64,000 bases of DNA, taken from an uncultured Dongia sp. (GTDB lineage Bacteria > Pseudomonadota > Alphaproteobacteria > Dongiales > Dongiaceae). Under the pieces are notes generated by a model. It made no database searches, was not told the DNA's origin, and saw only the letters and a program-made list of their open reading frames with translations. This document shows, piece by piece, positions 43,801-53,983 of this stretch. The first letter of the stretch is position 1; each line of letters begins with the position of its first letter. The position numbers were made by a program, and so were the translations under genes. Location: contig NZ_CAKZGO010000016.1 in the NCBI RefSeq assembly GCF_936916975.1, positions 37,027 through 101,026 on the forward strand, in the 5' to 3' direction.

Positions 43801-46122
43801 TCAATTCGCCTTGTTTTCGGGTTGTAGCACCAACTGTTCCTGACCGCCCCCGACCAGTGTCCTGTAGACGCCATCGCGCCAGTCCACCAGCCAATCGGCG
43901 TAATGCGGTGACAGGGGATTGCCCGATTGCCCGCCCGCCATGGCAAACAGCGCTTTGTCGGTGCTGGCGAAATCGAGCAGGAAGCGGAGCCCCGGCCCAT
44001 GCACATGTGCGAGTGCCACGCCTTGGCGCGGCGGCAACGGGGTGCCACGATTTACCGTAAAGAAATCGCCGTCAGACGGCAGATCGGCATCGAGCCAGTC
44101 GTTCAGCAGCGGTACATTGCGGAATACCGGATGGCTGAAATGCGCCCGATGGCTTTCGCCCCAGCGCCAATTGGTCGCATCAGCGCCATAGGCTGCCGCG
44201 AGATCGGTCTGTGCGTCCTGCAGCGCCGATGCGAGGATATCGGCACAGCTTTCCTTAGCCGGGCTGACGATGTCGTCGCAGGCGCGGCCATCGGCGAGGA
44301 CCGTTTCCAACCGGTCAACCTGCCAGAACCACCAATCGGCAAAATGCCCGCGCATCTCGTCGGCCAGCAGACGGCGCGCCACCCGATCGATCCAGATTGT
44401 GGCGACGAGCGGCGCCGCCTGATTGCGATCCATGGCGCCATCCCATTTGGCGAGGATGTTGGCTAGAGCCGGATCGGCCTTTGTCGCTACCTCCTGCCAA
44501 TGCCGTACGAAGCCAAGCACCGGGGCTGAATGATTGTCCATCTGCAGCGCTTTGAGCCGATCGAGAGTCTGCGGTCGGGCATCTTCGAGCAGCGCCCGAA
44601 TTCGTTTTGCTCGCGCATCATCCGGCCAATCCGCCGTGATGAAGGGGCGATACCCCAGGGGTCGGATATCATTGTTGGCGGTGACGATGAAATCGGTGCT
44701 CTCGCCGCGCAGTTGCGGCAGAGACGACATCGGCAAAATTCCATCCCAATCATAATCGCCGCTCCAGCCCGGCGCCGGCTGTCGGCTGTCTTCGAAGATG
44801 GCACGGCGCAGCGGCACGCGCCCGGCGGCGATGAAGCCGGTAACGCCGTTGCTATCGGCGTAGACGATGTTCTGCTGGGGCGCGTGAAAATCCACCAGCG
44901 CCACTTCGAGTGCCGCCGCATCGCGCGCCTTGTTGGTGGCGAGAATGCTTTCCGAGGTGCGATCGTCGGGCAGCAGCGCCGTCCAGGCCAACGCCATAAT
45001 TGTGTCAGCCGAGCGGTCATCGCCGCCGAGGTCTGAAACGACCGGCCCATGCCGTGTGTTGCGCACGGTGATCTCGATATCCGCCGCATCCTTGATCTTG
45101 ATCGTTTCCTGCCGCGTCATGATGGCCTGCGGACCCGACGGCGTTTCGTAATGGTCCGGCTTGCCGGGTGTGAGGCGTTCCTCGAACAGATCCTGGGTGT
45201 CGCCATGGGTGGTGGTGAAGGTCCAAGCGACATGCCCGTTGGTGCCGATCATGACGAAGGGCAGGCCGGGCGCCGTGGCGCCGGTCAAAGTCAATTCCGG
45301 CGTTTCCAGCCGCGCGAGATACCAGGTCGAGGGCAGTCCGAGGCCAAGATGCGGGTCGTTGGCGATGAGCGGCTTGCCGCTGGCACTGGCGAGGGGACCC
45401 ACCACCCAGCTGTTTGACGCCTCACTCAGCGGCTGTCGCCAGATTGGCGCATTGTCGTCATCGGCGCTGGCGGCACGTGGCGCCGGCGCGGTCACCAGCA
45501 GGTCGTAGAGATAAGGCGGCAAGGCCCGCTTCATCTGTCGGTTGCTCGTCTCCGCCTGCCAGTTGTTGGAGAGATCGAGCGCCATCAACCGGCCCCAGAC
45601 CAGCGAGTCTGCCGGACGCCATTGCTCCGGCCGGTAGCCGATCAGATAGAACTCGGGCGGCCAGGCGCCATCATGCTCGCCGATGAAAGCATTCACCCCG
45701 GCACTATAAGCATTGAGCACGGATTTGAGGGCGGGACTGGCGGCGAGGACCTGCGCTTCCGCCGAACGATAGAGGCCGAGCGTGCGCATCATCCGATCGG
45801 TTTCAAGGAGATCGGCGCCCAGCACCTCCGAAAGACGCCCGGCGCCCAGCCGGCGCATGGCGTCCATCTGAAAGAGGCGATCTTGCGCATGCACGAAGCC
45901 GAGCGCGAAATAGGCATCGTTGGTCGATTGCGCGTGAATGGTCGGCACGCCGCGTTCATCGCGCGTCACCGACACCTCCGCGCCAATGCCCGCCAAGGTA
46001 ACGTCGCCATCCGTCTGAGGCAGGCTCGTGCGCAGCCACAAAAAACCTGCTAGCCCAGCGAGTGCCACAACAAGAACGAAACCAACGACGATCCGGATGG
46101 TCCAGCGCAACCCTTTAGCCAT
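43801..46122 (-). CDS. Penicillin-acylase-family (S45) N-terminal-nucleophile hydrolase
   Basis: 773 residues. It has an N-terminal hydrophobic anchor (about 8-30), then VTRDERGVPTIHAQSTNDAYFALGFVHAQDRLFQMDAMRR, typical of the alpha subunit. The autocatalytic site is S238 in SNSWVVGP, which becomes the N-terminal Ser of the beta subunit after cleavage. GTNGHVAWTFTTTHGDTQDL follows. Members hydrolyse penicillins, acyl-homoserine lactones or other amides; the substrate here is unknown. It is periplasmic, possibly tethered by the uncleaved anchor. Confidence 0.92.
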   Translation of the reverse strand: MAKGLRWTIRIVVGFVLVVALAGLAGFLWLRTSLPQTDGDVTLAGIGAEVSVTRDERGVPTIHAQSTNDAYFALGFVHAQDRLFQMDAMRRLGAGRLSEVLGADLLETDRMMRTLGLYRSAEAQVLAASPALKSVLNAYSAGVNAFIGEHDGAWPPEFYLIGYRPEQWRPADSLVWGRLMALDLSNNWQAETSNRQMKRALPPYLYDLLVTAPAPRAASADDDNAPIWRQPLSEASNSWVVGPLASASGKPLIANDPHLGLGLPSTWYLARLETPELTLTGATAPGLPFVMIGTNGHVAWTFTTTHGDTQDLFEERLTPGKPDHYETPSGPQAIMTRQETIKIKDAADIEITVRNTRHGPVVSDLGGDDRSADTIMALAWTALLPDDRTSESILATNKARDAAALEVALVDFHAPQQNIVYADSNGVTGFIAAGRVPLRRAIFEDSRQPAPGWSGDYDWDGILPMSSLPQLRGESTDFIVTANNDIRPLGYRPFITADWPDDARAKRIRALLEDARPQTLDRLKALQMDNHSAPVLGFVRHWQEVATKADPALANILAKWDGAMDRNQAAPLVATIWIDRVARRLLADEMRGHFADWWFWQVDRLETVLADGRACDDIVSPAKESCADILASALQDAQTDLAAAYGADATNWRWGESHRAHFSHPVFRNVPLLNDWLDADLPSDGDFFTVNRGTPLPPRQGVALAHVHGPGLRFLLDFASTDKALFAMAGGQSGNPLSPHYADWLVDWRDGVYRTLVGGGQEQLVLQPENKAN

Positions 46123-46169
46123 GTAACGGATTTCCTGATGTGGCAGTTTGGGCAGCGAGCTTAGCTGGG

Positions 46170-47369
46170 TCAGGGGAAGTCTGCCAGGATCTGCGCACGA
46201 TCCTGATCCAGTTCGGGTGCGGCAGGACGGAGCGGCGGCGTGGTGAAGCCGGAAAACTTGATCGGCGAACCGGCGACAGCGAGGGGCGCCACGCTGGGGT
46301 CATCGACCGGCAGCACGATCTGTCGATGCTGGACCTGCGGATCATGGATGGCCTGCCCGACATCGTTGATCGGCGCCGAGGGGATGCCCGTGCGGTTGAA
46401 CAACTCCAGCCAATAGCCGGTCGTGTTCTCGGTGAGGAAGACTTCCAGTGTCTCCTTCAGCGCCACGACATGCTCGGATCTTTTCGCGTTGGTGGCAAAG
46501 CGCGGATCGTCGGCGAGGGATGCATGGCCCATCACGCCGCAGAATGTTTTGAACAGTGAGTCATTGCCGCAGGCGATGACCACATGACTGTCTTGCGTGC
46601 GATAGGCCTCGAAAGGCGCGATCGACGGGTGCCGTGCTCCCATCGGCTTGGGTGATTTACCGGTCGAATAATAGCGGGCGATGGCGTTCTCCAGCAGCGC
46701 TAGCTGGCTATCCAGCATAGCAACGTCGACGGCGATACCTTCGCCAGAGCGCGTGCGATGATGGAGCGCTGAGACTATGCCAAGTGCTGTGAACAGCCCG
46801 GCGCCGAGATCGCCGATCGAGGCCCCGACGCGGGTCGGCTCGCCGCCTTCATGGCCGGTGATGCTCATGATGCCGCCCATGGCCTGTGCGATGATGTCGT
46901 AGGCCGGCCGGTCGGCATAAGGCCCGGTCTGGCCGAAGCCGGAGGTCGAGGCATAGATGAGTTGCGGGTAAAGGGCTTTCAGCGCGTCCTGGCCAAAGCC
47001 CAGCCGCGCCATGGTGCCGGGGCGGAAATTCTCGATGAGCACGTCGGCGCGCTTCAATAGCCGATGCAGGATGGCCTGGTCACCCGCGTTCTTGAGGTCG
47101 AGGGCGATCGATTCCTTGCCGCGATTCTGGGCGATGAAATAGCCGGACTTGCCGTTGATGAAGGGGCCGTAGGCGCGGGAATCGTCACCGCCCTTGGGAT
47201 TTTCCACCTTGATCACCCGGGCTCCCAGATCTGAGAGGAGCATCGTGCAGAACGGCCCCGCCAGCACACGCGTGAGGTCGATGATGACGATGCCGGACAG
47301 GGGCCCCCCGGGGGTATCACTGGCCGTACCCTTGGCCTTGTCCCCGGTCACCCCGCTCGATTGCGCCAT
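46170..47369 (-). CDS. CaiB/BaiF-family (class III) CoA-transferase
   Basis: 399 residues. Motifs: LSGIVIIDLTRVLAGPFCTMLLSDLGARVIKVE at the N-terminus, the GDDSR segment, FIAQNRGKESIALDLK and LIENFRPGTMARLGFG, then ASTSGFGQTGPY, all diagnostic of the formyl-CoA transferase family. It transfers CoA between acyl-CoA and an organic acid. Its partners are unknown; the convergent neighbour is the penicillin-acylase gene and the divergent neighbour is the decarboxylase gene. Confidence 0.93.
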   Translation of the reverse strand: MAQSSGVTGDKAKGTASDTPGGPLSGIVIIDLTRVLAGPFCTMLLSDLGARVIKVENPKGGDDSRAYGPFINGKSGYFIAQNRGKESIALDLKNAGDQAILHRLLKRADVLIENFRPGTMARLGFGQDALKALYPQLIYASTSGFGQTGPYADRPAYDIIAQAMGGIMSITGHEGGEPTRVGASIGDLGAGLFTALGIVSALHHRTRSGEGIAVDVAMLDSQLALLENAIARYYSTGKSPKPMGARHPSIAPFEAYRTQDSHVVIACGNDSLFKTFCGVMGHASLADDPRFATNAKRSEHVVALKETLEVFLTENTTGYWLELFNRTGIPSAPINDVGQAIHDPQVQHRQIVLPVDDPSVAPLAVAGSPIKFSGFTTPPLRPAAPELDQDRAQILADFP

Positions 47370-47512
47370 CTCCCATTCCCCCAGACACTGCTATGTCATT
47401 AATATGACTTGTTCCTTGGGCATGTAGATAGCTGATCCGGGGCCTGGGTGACAACAGCGGGGCTATGGTCTAGAAGCCCATGAGGCTGGCATGTGAGCTT
47501 CGGGAGTAGGGT

Positions 47513-48664
47513 ATGGCGAAGGAATTCGAGAGCGTGCGGAGCATGATCGAGACGCTGAAACCCAGCTATCCGGTCTATTGCCTGCGGCCGGAGATCATCA
47601 AGCAGGCCGTCGGACGCTTCCTGGAGCAGTTCCCGGGCCGGGTGCTCTATGCGGTCAAATGCAACCCGCATGCCGAGGTGCTGCGCGCCTTGCATCGCGC
47701 AGGCATCCGGCATTTCGACACCGCGTCCTTGCCGGAGATCGCCCAGGTGCGCGAGAGCTTCCCGGACGCCGCCTGCTATTTCATGCACCCGGTGAAGGGC
47801 CGCGCGGTCATCAACACGGCTGCCAAGGTTTATGAGATCGACACCTATATCGTCGATCACCCCAGCGAGCTCAACAAGATCCTGACCGAGACCGGTGGGG
47901 CCGAGGGCCTGACCATCTTCGTGCGCTTGAAAACGCCACCGGTCGATGGTGCCTTCTATCATCTGGCGGCAAAATTCGGCGCCGATATCGACGACGCTGC
48001 GGCGATGCTGCGCGATGCTGCCTCACGCGGCTGCCGTGTCGGCCTTGCCTTTCATGTCGGCTCGCAATGCCTGGTGCCCGGTGCCTATGCCGACGCATTG
48101 AAAATTGTTGGCGAGGTGCTGGAAAAGGCCAAGGTCGACATTGTCGGCCTCGATGTCGGTGGTGGTTTCCCAGCGGAATATCTCGGCACTAACCTGCCGC
48201 CTTTCGAGGACTTCATTCACGAGATTGAAGAAGGCGTCAAAAAACTGAAACTTCGCCGCGATTGCGTGCTGATGTGCGAGCCGGGCCGCGCGCTGGTAGC
48301 GCATGCCGTCTCGGTGGTGACGCAGGTGCAACTGCGCAAGGACGACCAGCTCTACATCAATGATGGTGTTTATGGCTCGCTGTCGGAAACGGTGGATGCC
48401 GGGGTGCGACTGCCGGCCCGGGCGCACCGCCTGTCCAGCCCGCTCACCGGCGCGCCCAAGGATTTCATCCTCAACGGCCCGACCTGCGATTCATTGGACG
48501 TGCTGCCCTCGACTTTCTCGCTGCCGGCCGATATCGACGAAGGCGATTGGATCGAGATCGACCGCGTCGGCGCCTATTCGAATGCTCTGGCCACGCGTTT
48601 CAACGGCTTTGCACCGGAGACGCTGGTCGTTGTCCGCGACCAGCCGATTGGCAGCGTGATTTGA
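47513..48664 (+). CDS. Ornithine/diaminopimelate-type PLP decarboxylase (ornithine decarboxylase-like)
   Basis: 383 residues, alanine-racemase-fold PLP enzyme. The PLP lysine is K49 in YAVKCNPH. HVGSQC, DVGGGFP and CEPGRALVA bind the cofactor; GPTCDSLDV contains the catalytic Cys/Asp of eukaryote-like ornithine decarboxylases. The length and lack of a LysA-type N-terminus favour ornithine or lysine/ornithine decarboxylase, giving putrescine or cadaverine. The start has a GGGAGTAGGG ribosome site. It fits the polyamine uptake and AguB genes elsewhere in the window. Confidence 0.88.
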   Translation: MAKEFESVRSMIETLKPSYPVYCLRPEIIKQAVGRFLEQFPGRVLYAVKCNPHAEVLRALHRAGIRHFDTASLPEIAQVRESFPDAACYFMHPVKGRAVINTAAKVYEIDTYIVDHPSELNKILTETGGAEGLTIFVRLKTPPVDGAFYHLAAKFGADIDDAAAMLRDAASRGCRVGLAFHVGSQCLVPGAYADALKIVGEVLEKAKVDIVGLDVGGGFPAEYLGTNLPPFEDFIHEIEEGVKKLKLRRDCVLMCEPGRALVAHAVSVVTQVQLRKDDQLYINDGVYGSLSETVDAGVRLPARAHRLSSPLTGAPKDFILNGPTCDSLDVLPSTFSLPADIDEGDWIEIDRVGAYSNALATRFNGFAPETLVVVRDQPIGSVI

Positions 48665-48669
48665 GCAAC

Positions 48670-49512
48670 ATGCGGCAGAAGGAATTTTTGGGCCTGAGCC
48701 CTGCCGGTTTCCACCGCGTCGCTTACACCGAGTGGGGTGATCCAAATGCCGCGCGCGTGATCATCTGCTGCCATGGCCTGACCCGCAATGGCCGCGATTT
48801 CGATGTGCTGGCGGCGGTACTGGCGCAGGAGGCCCGGGTCATCTGTCCGGACATCGTCGGCCGCGGCCAGAGCGATTGGCTGCGCGATCCGCTGCATTAC
48901 GGCTACCCACAATATTGCGCCGATATGAACGCGCTGATCGCACGGCTCGATGTCGAGCAGCTCGATTGGGTTGGCACCTCCATGGGTGGGCTGATCGGCC
49001 TGACACTGGCGGCGCAGGCGGGGTCCCCAATCCGTAAACTCATTATTAACGATGTTGGGCCGTTCGTGCCGAAGGCCGCCTTGTTGCGGATTGCCGACTA
49101 TGTCGGGCTCGACAACCGCTTCTCGTCCATTGCGGCCATTGAAACGCATCTGCGTAAAGTTCTGGCGCCGTTCGGCCCGCTGACGGATGCCCAGTGGCAG
49201 CATCTCGTCACTCATGGCCATCGCCGCCGGCCCGATGGCACTTTCGGTCTGGCCTATGATCCAGCCATTGCCGTCAACGTAAAAGCTGCGGTGCAGGATT
49301 GGGACCTCTGGGCAATTTGGGACCGGATCAAATCTCCCACTCTGGTTTTGCGGGGGGCAGAATCTGATCTCCTGCTTGAAGCGACCGCCCAGGAAATGAC
49401 CCAGCGCGGCCCAAATGCCCAGCTTGTCACCTGGAATGGCATGGGACATGCACCAGCATTGATGGACCCACAACAGATTGCCCTGTTACAGACATGGCTG
49501 ACGGACAAGTAA
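48670..49512 (+). CDS. Alpha/beta-fold hydrolase
   Basis: 280 residues from ATG 48670, five bases after the decarboxylase stop. Oxyanion-hole region ICCHGLTRNGRDFD, nucleophile elbow GTSMGG, catalytic Asp region VLRGAESDLL and His in GMGHAPALM. The FDVLAAVL and DIVGRGQSDWL segments are typical of the epoxide hydrolase/esterase branch. The substrate is unknown. It overlaps the next gene by 19 bases, indicating an operon of decarboxylase, this hydrolase and a YheT-like hydrolase. Confidence 0.9.
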   Translation: MRQKEFLGLSPAGFHRVAYTEWGDPNAARVIICCHGLTRNGRDFDVLAAVLAQEARVICPDIVGRGQSDWLRDPLHYGYPQYCADMNALIARLDVEQLDWVGTSMGGLIGLTLAAQAGSPIRKLIINDVGPFVPKAALLRIADYVGLDNRFSSIAAIETHLRKVLAPFGPLTDAQWQHLVTHGHRRRPDGTFGLAYDPAIAVNVKAAVQDWDLWAIWDRIKSPTLVLRGAESDLLLEATAQEMTQRGPNAQLVTWNGMGHAPALMDPQQIALLQTWLTDK

Positions 49513-50474
49513 GGATATTGGAGAAGATCGATCTTCCGCCATTTCGGCCGCTGCCCTTGTGGCGCGGTGGCGATCTGCAGACCCTGCGTAACTGGATCCG
49601 GCCGCCCAAGGACAATCTCGACCAGTGGCCTGGCGAAGGACACGTCATCACCTGCAATGATTGCAGCGGCGACCGCCTGATCGCCAAGTTGCACCGGCCG
49701 GCTCATCCCGGCAAGCGCCCTCTGGTGTTGCTCATTCATGGCCTGTCGGGCAGCGAGGACAGCTATTACATCCGCGTCAGTGCCAGCCATCTGCTGGCGG
49801 CGGGTTATCCGGTCATGCGGCTCAATCTGCGCGGCGCCGGGCCTGGCCGCGATTTTGCCAAGGCGACCTATCATGCCGGGCGCAGCGAGGATGTCGCGTC
49901 CGCTTTGGCGGGACTGGATGCGAAGCTCAAGCGCCAAGGCGTGGTTGCCGTCGGATTCTCGCTGGGCGGCAACGTGCTGCTGAAATATCTGGCCGAGGCG
50001 GAAGGGGCGGCGGCGGCCGACCTGCTCGGTGCCGTCAGTATTTCGGCGCCGATCGATCTCCGCGCGACGGCGCATTGCATCACCTCGAAGCGCAACCGGC
50101 TCTATCACGCCCATCTCATCGACGGTATGCGTAACGAACGCGGCTTGGCCGCGAAGGACATTCGCACCATCACTGAATATGACAATCGTATCGTGGCGCC
50201 GGAGAACGGTTATCGCAATGCCGAGGAGTATTATGCCGAATGTTCGGCGTCGCGCCGGCTCGGTGGCGTGCGTGTACCGACCATGGTCATCCACGCCTCG
50301 GACGATCCGTGGATCCCTGTCGCTTCCTATGGTCAGGTGAAGTGGGATGACAATCCCTATCTGCAGTTGAAGCTGCCGGTCTCCGGTGGCCATGTCGGGT
50401 TTCATGGTGTGGGCCTCGACCGCCCCTGGTACGACATGGCGCTTCTGCGGTTTCTGGGGAGCGTCGCGCATTAA
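49494..50474 (+). CDS. YheT-like alpha/beta hydrolase (AB hydrolase-4 family)
   Basis: 326 residues; the start at 49494 lies inside the preceding gene. The N-terminus (PFRPLPLWRGGDLQTLRNWI) and LLIHGLSGSEDSYYIR, NLRGAGPG, the nucleophile elbow VGFSLGGN, and HASDDPWIP with HVGFH match the YheT/EMB8 group. It is predicted to be a cytoplasmic esterase; no physiological substrate is known. It ends 76 bases before the beta-lactamase gene. Confidence 0.88.
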   Translation: MADGQVRILEKIDLPPFRPLPLWRGGDLQTLRNWIRPPKDNLDQWPGEGHVITCNDCSGDRLIAKLHRPAHPGKRPLVLLIHGLSGSEDSYYIRVSASHLLAAGYPVMRLNLRGAGPGRDFAKATYHAGRSEDVASALAGLDAKLKRQGVVAVGFSLGGNVLLKYLAEAEGAAAADLLGAVSISAPIDLRATAHCITSKRNRLYHAHLIDGMRNERGLAAKDIRTITEYDNRIVAPENGYRNAEEYYAECSASRRLGGVRVPTMVIHASDDPWIPVASYGQVKWDDNPYLQLKLPVSGGHVGFHGVGLDRPWYDMALLRFLGSVAH

Positions 50475-50550
50475 GTCACGCCGCGGCCATATTCTTGCCA
50501 AGATGTCTGGCCATTCATCCCCCGGTCAATCAATCCCAAGGGGACGAATC

Positions 50551-51363
50551 TTGATTCAAAAACTGATCTTCGCCACGGCCCTGTCGCTGAGTGGTCTTGT
50601 CATGACAGCGTCGGCTTCTGCCGACGTCACCTGTTCTCTGCTGGTCGATGCCAATGGCGGCGCCATTCTGCAGCAGACCGGCGATTGCGATAAGGCCGCA
50701 ACGCCCGCATCGACCTTCAAAGTGCCATTGGCGGTGATGGGGTTCGATTCAGGCATCCTGGTCGATGCCGAGAATCCTGCCTGGCCCTTCCAGAAAGGTT
50801 ATGCGGATTGGATGGAGAACTGGAAGACCACCGTCACGCCGCGCTACTGGCTCGACAAATCCGTCGTCTGGTTCAGCCAGGAACTGACCAAGAAGCTGGG
50901 TACAGCGCGCTTCCAGAGCTATGTCGATGCGTTCGAGTACGGCAATCGGGATCTCAGCGGCGATCCCGGCAAGGATAACGGCCTCACCAATGCCTGGCTT
51001 GGATCATCGCTGAAAATCACTCCGCTTGAGCAGGCACAGTTCCTCGACAAGCTGCTCAATCGGAAGCTGGCCGTGTCGCAGAACGCCTACGACATGACCT
51101 ATGAAGCAATGCAGAAGACCGACCTTGGCAATGGTTGGATTGTCTCAGGCAAGACCGGCACCAGCTTGCTGACGAATGCGGATGGGACGGCGGACGCGCA
51201 GAAACGGCAACTTGGCTGGTTCGTCGGCTGGGCAGAGAAGGGCGCCCGCAAAATCGTCTTCGTCCATCTCATCGAAGACCTGAAGAAGGAAGAGGGTTTC
51301 GCAGGTCCCCGCGCCAAGGCGGACGTGCTCGAGATGTTGCCGGACAAGTTGAACGACCTCTAA
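50551..51363 (+). CDS. Class D (OXA-type) beta-lactamase
   Basis: 270 residues starting at TTG 50551 (ribosome site AGGGGA). A signal peptide ends near SASA. Class D motifs are complete: S54-T-F-K57 in the PASTFKV segment, S-V-V in LDKSVVWFS, Y-G-N in FEYGNRDLSGDPGKDNG, and K-T-G in SGKTGTS. Lys57 is the usual carbamylated base. It is periplasmic and hydrolyses penicillins; a spectrum cannot be predicted. Codon use matches its neighbours, so it appears chromosomal and resident rather than recently acquired. Confidence 0.92.
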   Translation: MIQKLIFATALSLSGLVMTASASADVTCSLLVDANGGAILQQTGDCDKAATPASTFKVPLAVMGFDSGILVDAENPAWPFQKGYADWMENWKTTVTPRYWLDKSVVWFSQELTKKLGTARFQSYVDAFEYGNRDLSGDPGKDNGLTNAWLGSSLKITPLEQAQFLDKLLNRKLAVSQNAYDMTYEAMQKTDLGNGWIVSGKTGTSLLTNADGTADAQKRQLGWFVGWAEKGARKIVFVHLIEDLKKEEGFAGPRAKADVLEMLPDKLNDL

Positions 51364-51373
51364 GCATGATTCT

Positions 51374-51460
51374 CGTCATGCCCGGGCTTGACCCGGGCAT
51401 CCACGACTTTATCTGAAATATGGAAACTCGTGGATCCCCGCACCAAGTGCGGGGATGACG
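51374..51460. repeat. Intergenic palindromic repeat element
   Basis: Two hairpins, GCCCGGGCTTGACCCGGGC (51380-51398) and a CCCCGCAC-CAAG-TGCGGGG type stem (51436-51454), are enclosed by inverted ends (CGTCATG... and ...GGATGACG). The middle also contains matching TCCACGA / TCGTGGA arms, so the whole element can fold on itself. This resembles dispersed alphaproteobacterial intergenic palindromes. It may also end transcription from both convergent neighbours. Confidence 0.7.
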
Positions 51461-51472
51461 GCATGGAACGAG

Positions 51473-52645
<1,173 letters not shown>

Positions 52646-53959
52646 TTATTCAGCCGCCTTTGCCGTCCCGGTCGCGACGTCCAGGGCCTGGGTGATATCG
52701 CCCAGAATGTCGTCGATATGCTCGATCCCGATCGACAGTCGGACGTATGAATCCGAGACGCCGCTCGACAATTGCTCGTCTGGCGACAGCTGCGAATGCG
52801 TGGTCGAGGCCGGGTGGATGGCGAGGCTGCGCGCATCGCCGATATTGGCGACATGATAGAGCAGCTTCAGGGAATCGATGAAGCGGCGGCCGGCATCAAG
52901 CCCGCCCTTGATCTCGAACCCGAGCAATCCGCCATAGCCGCCCTTGAGATAGGTATCGGCGCGGCGCTTGTCTTCGCCGGTGGCGAGGCTCGGATGAATG
53001 ACCTTGGTCACCGACGGATGGCCATTGAGGTAATCCGCCACGGCCTGCGTATTTTTGACATGCTCGCGCATGCGTAGCGGCAGTGTTTCCAGGCCCTGGA
53101 TGAACAGGAAGGCGTTGAACGGGCTCATCGCCGACCCCAGATCGCGCAGCAAGGTGACGCGTGCCTTGATGATATAGGCGATGGGGCCAAGGGGCTTCAC
53201 GGCCTGGGTCCAGACCGCGCCATGATAGGAGGGATCGGGCTGGTTGAGGCCGGGGAAGCGCGCGGCATTGGCTTCCCAATCGAAATTGCCGCCATCGACG
53301 ATCGCGCCGCCGATCGAGGTGCCGTGGCCGCCGATATATTTCGTCGTCGAATAGACCACGATGGCGGCGCCATGATCGAACGGCCGGCACAGGATGGGCG
53401 CTGCCGTATTGTCCATGATCAGCGGCACACCCAGCTTGCGGCCGATATCAGCCACTTCCTTGATCGGGAAGACGCGGAGCTTCGGGTTGGGCAGCGTCTC
53501 GGCGTAATAGGCGCGGGTCTTATCGTCGGTGGCCTTGGCGAAGGCTTCCGGGTCCTTCGGATCGACGAAGCGGACCTCGATCCCCTGGTCCTTCAGCGTG
53601 TTCGCGAACAGGTTCCAGGTGCCGCCATAAAGATCGGTCGAGGAGACGATATTGTCGCCCACCTTGGCGATGTTCTGGATGGCGAAGGCCGAGGCCGCCT
53701 GGCCCGACGAAACGGCCAGCGCCGCCACACCGCCTTCAAGCGCCGCGAGACGCTCTTCGAGCACCGCCGTGGTCGGGTTCATGATGCGGGTATAGATGTT
53801 ACCGAACTGCTTCAAGCCAAAGAGGTCGGCGGCATGGGCGGAACTGTCGAACTGATAGGACGTCGTCTGATAGATCGGCACGGCGACCGCATTGGTGGCG
53901 CTGTCGCGGCGATGGCCGGCATGGAGGACGATCGTTTCGGGATGTTTGCTGGTCGACAT
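52646..53959 (-). CDS. metY: O-acetylhomoserine sulfhydrylase
   Basis: 437 residues, gamma-family PLP enzyme. The PLP lysine is in VVYSTTKYIGGHGT; other hallmarks are PIYQTTSYQFDSSAHAADLF, NPTTAVLEERLAALEGG, IMDNTAAP and the insertion FPGLNQPDPSYHG typical of MetY rather than MetB/MetZ. It makes homocysteine from O-acetylhomoserine and sulfide. It lies 24 bases after the OsmC-like gene and so is under the same SAM-II leader, as expected for a methionine biosynthesis gene. Confidence 0.95.
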   Translation of the reverse strand: MSTSKHPETIVLHAGHRRDSATNAVAVPIYQTTSYQFDSSAHAADLFGLKQFGNIYTRIMNPTTAVLEERLAALEGGVAALAVSSGQAASAFAIQNIAKVGDNIVSSTDLYGGTWNLFANTLKDQGIEVRFVDPKDPEAFAKATDDKTRAYYAETLPNPKLRVFPIKEVADIGRKLGVPLIMDNTAAPILCRPFDHGAAIVVYSTTKYIGGHGTSIGGAIVDGGNFDWEANAARFPGLNQPDPSYHGAVWTQAVKPLGPIAYIIKARVTLLRDLGSAMSPFNAFLFIQGLETLPLRMREHVKNTQAVADYLNGHPSVTKVIHPSLATGEDKRRADTYLKGGYGGLLGFEIKGGLDAGRRFIDSLKLLYHVANIGDARSLAIHPASTTHSQLSPDEQLSSGVSDSYVRLSIGIEHIDDILGDITQALDVATGTAKAAE

Positions 53960-53983
53960 TGTACGTCTCCGAAGTGTGACTTG

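Noticed and set aside
49254..50501. A 415-codon open frame on the minus strand
   Set aside because: It is opposite the YheT-like hydrolase gene, whose nucleophile elbow and oxyanion motifs are clear.
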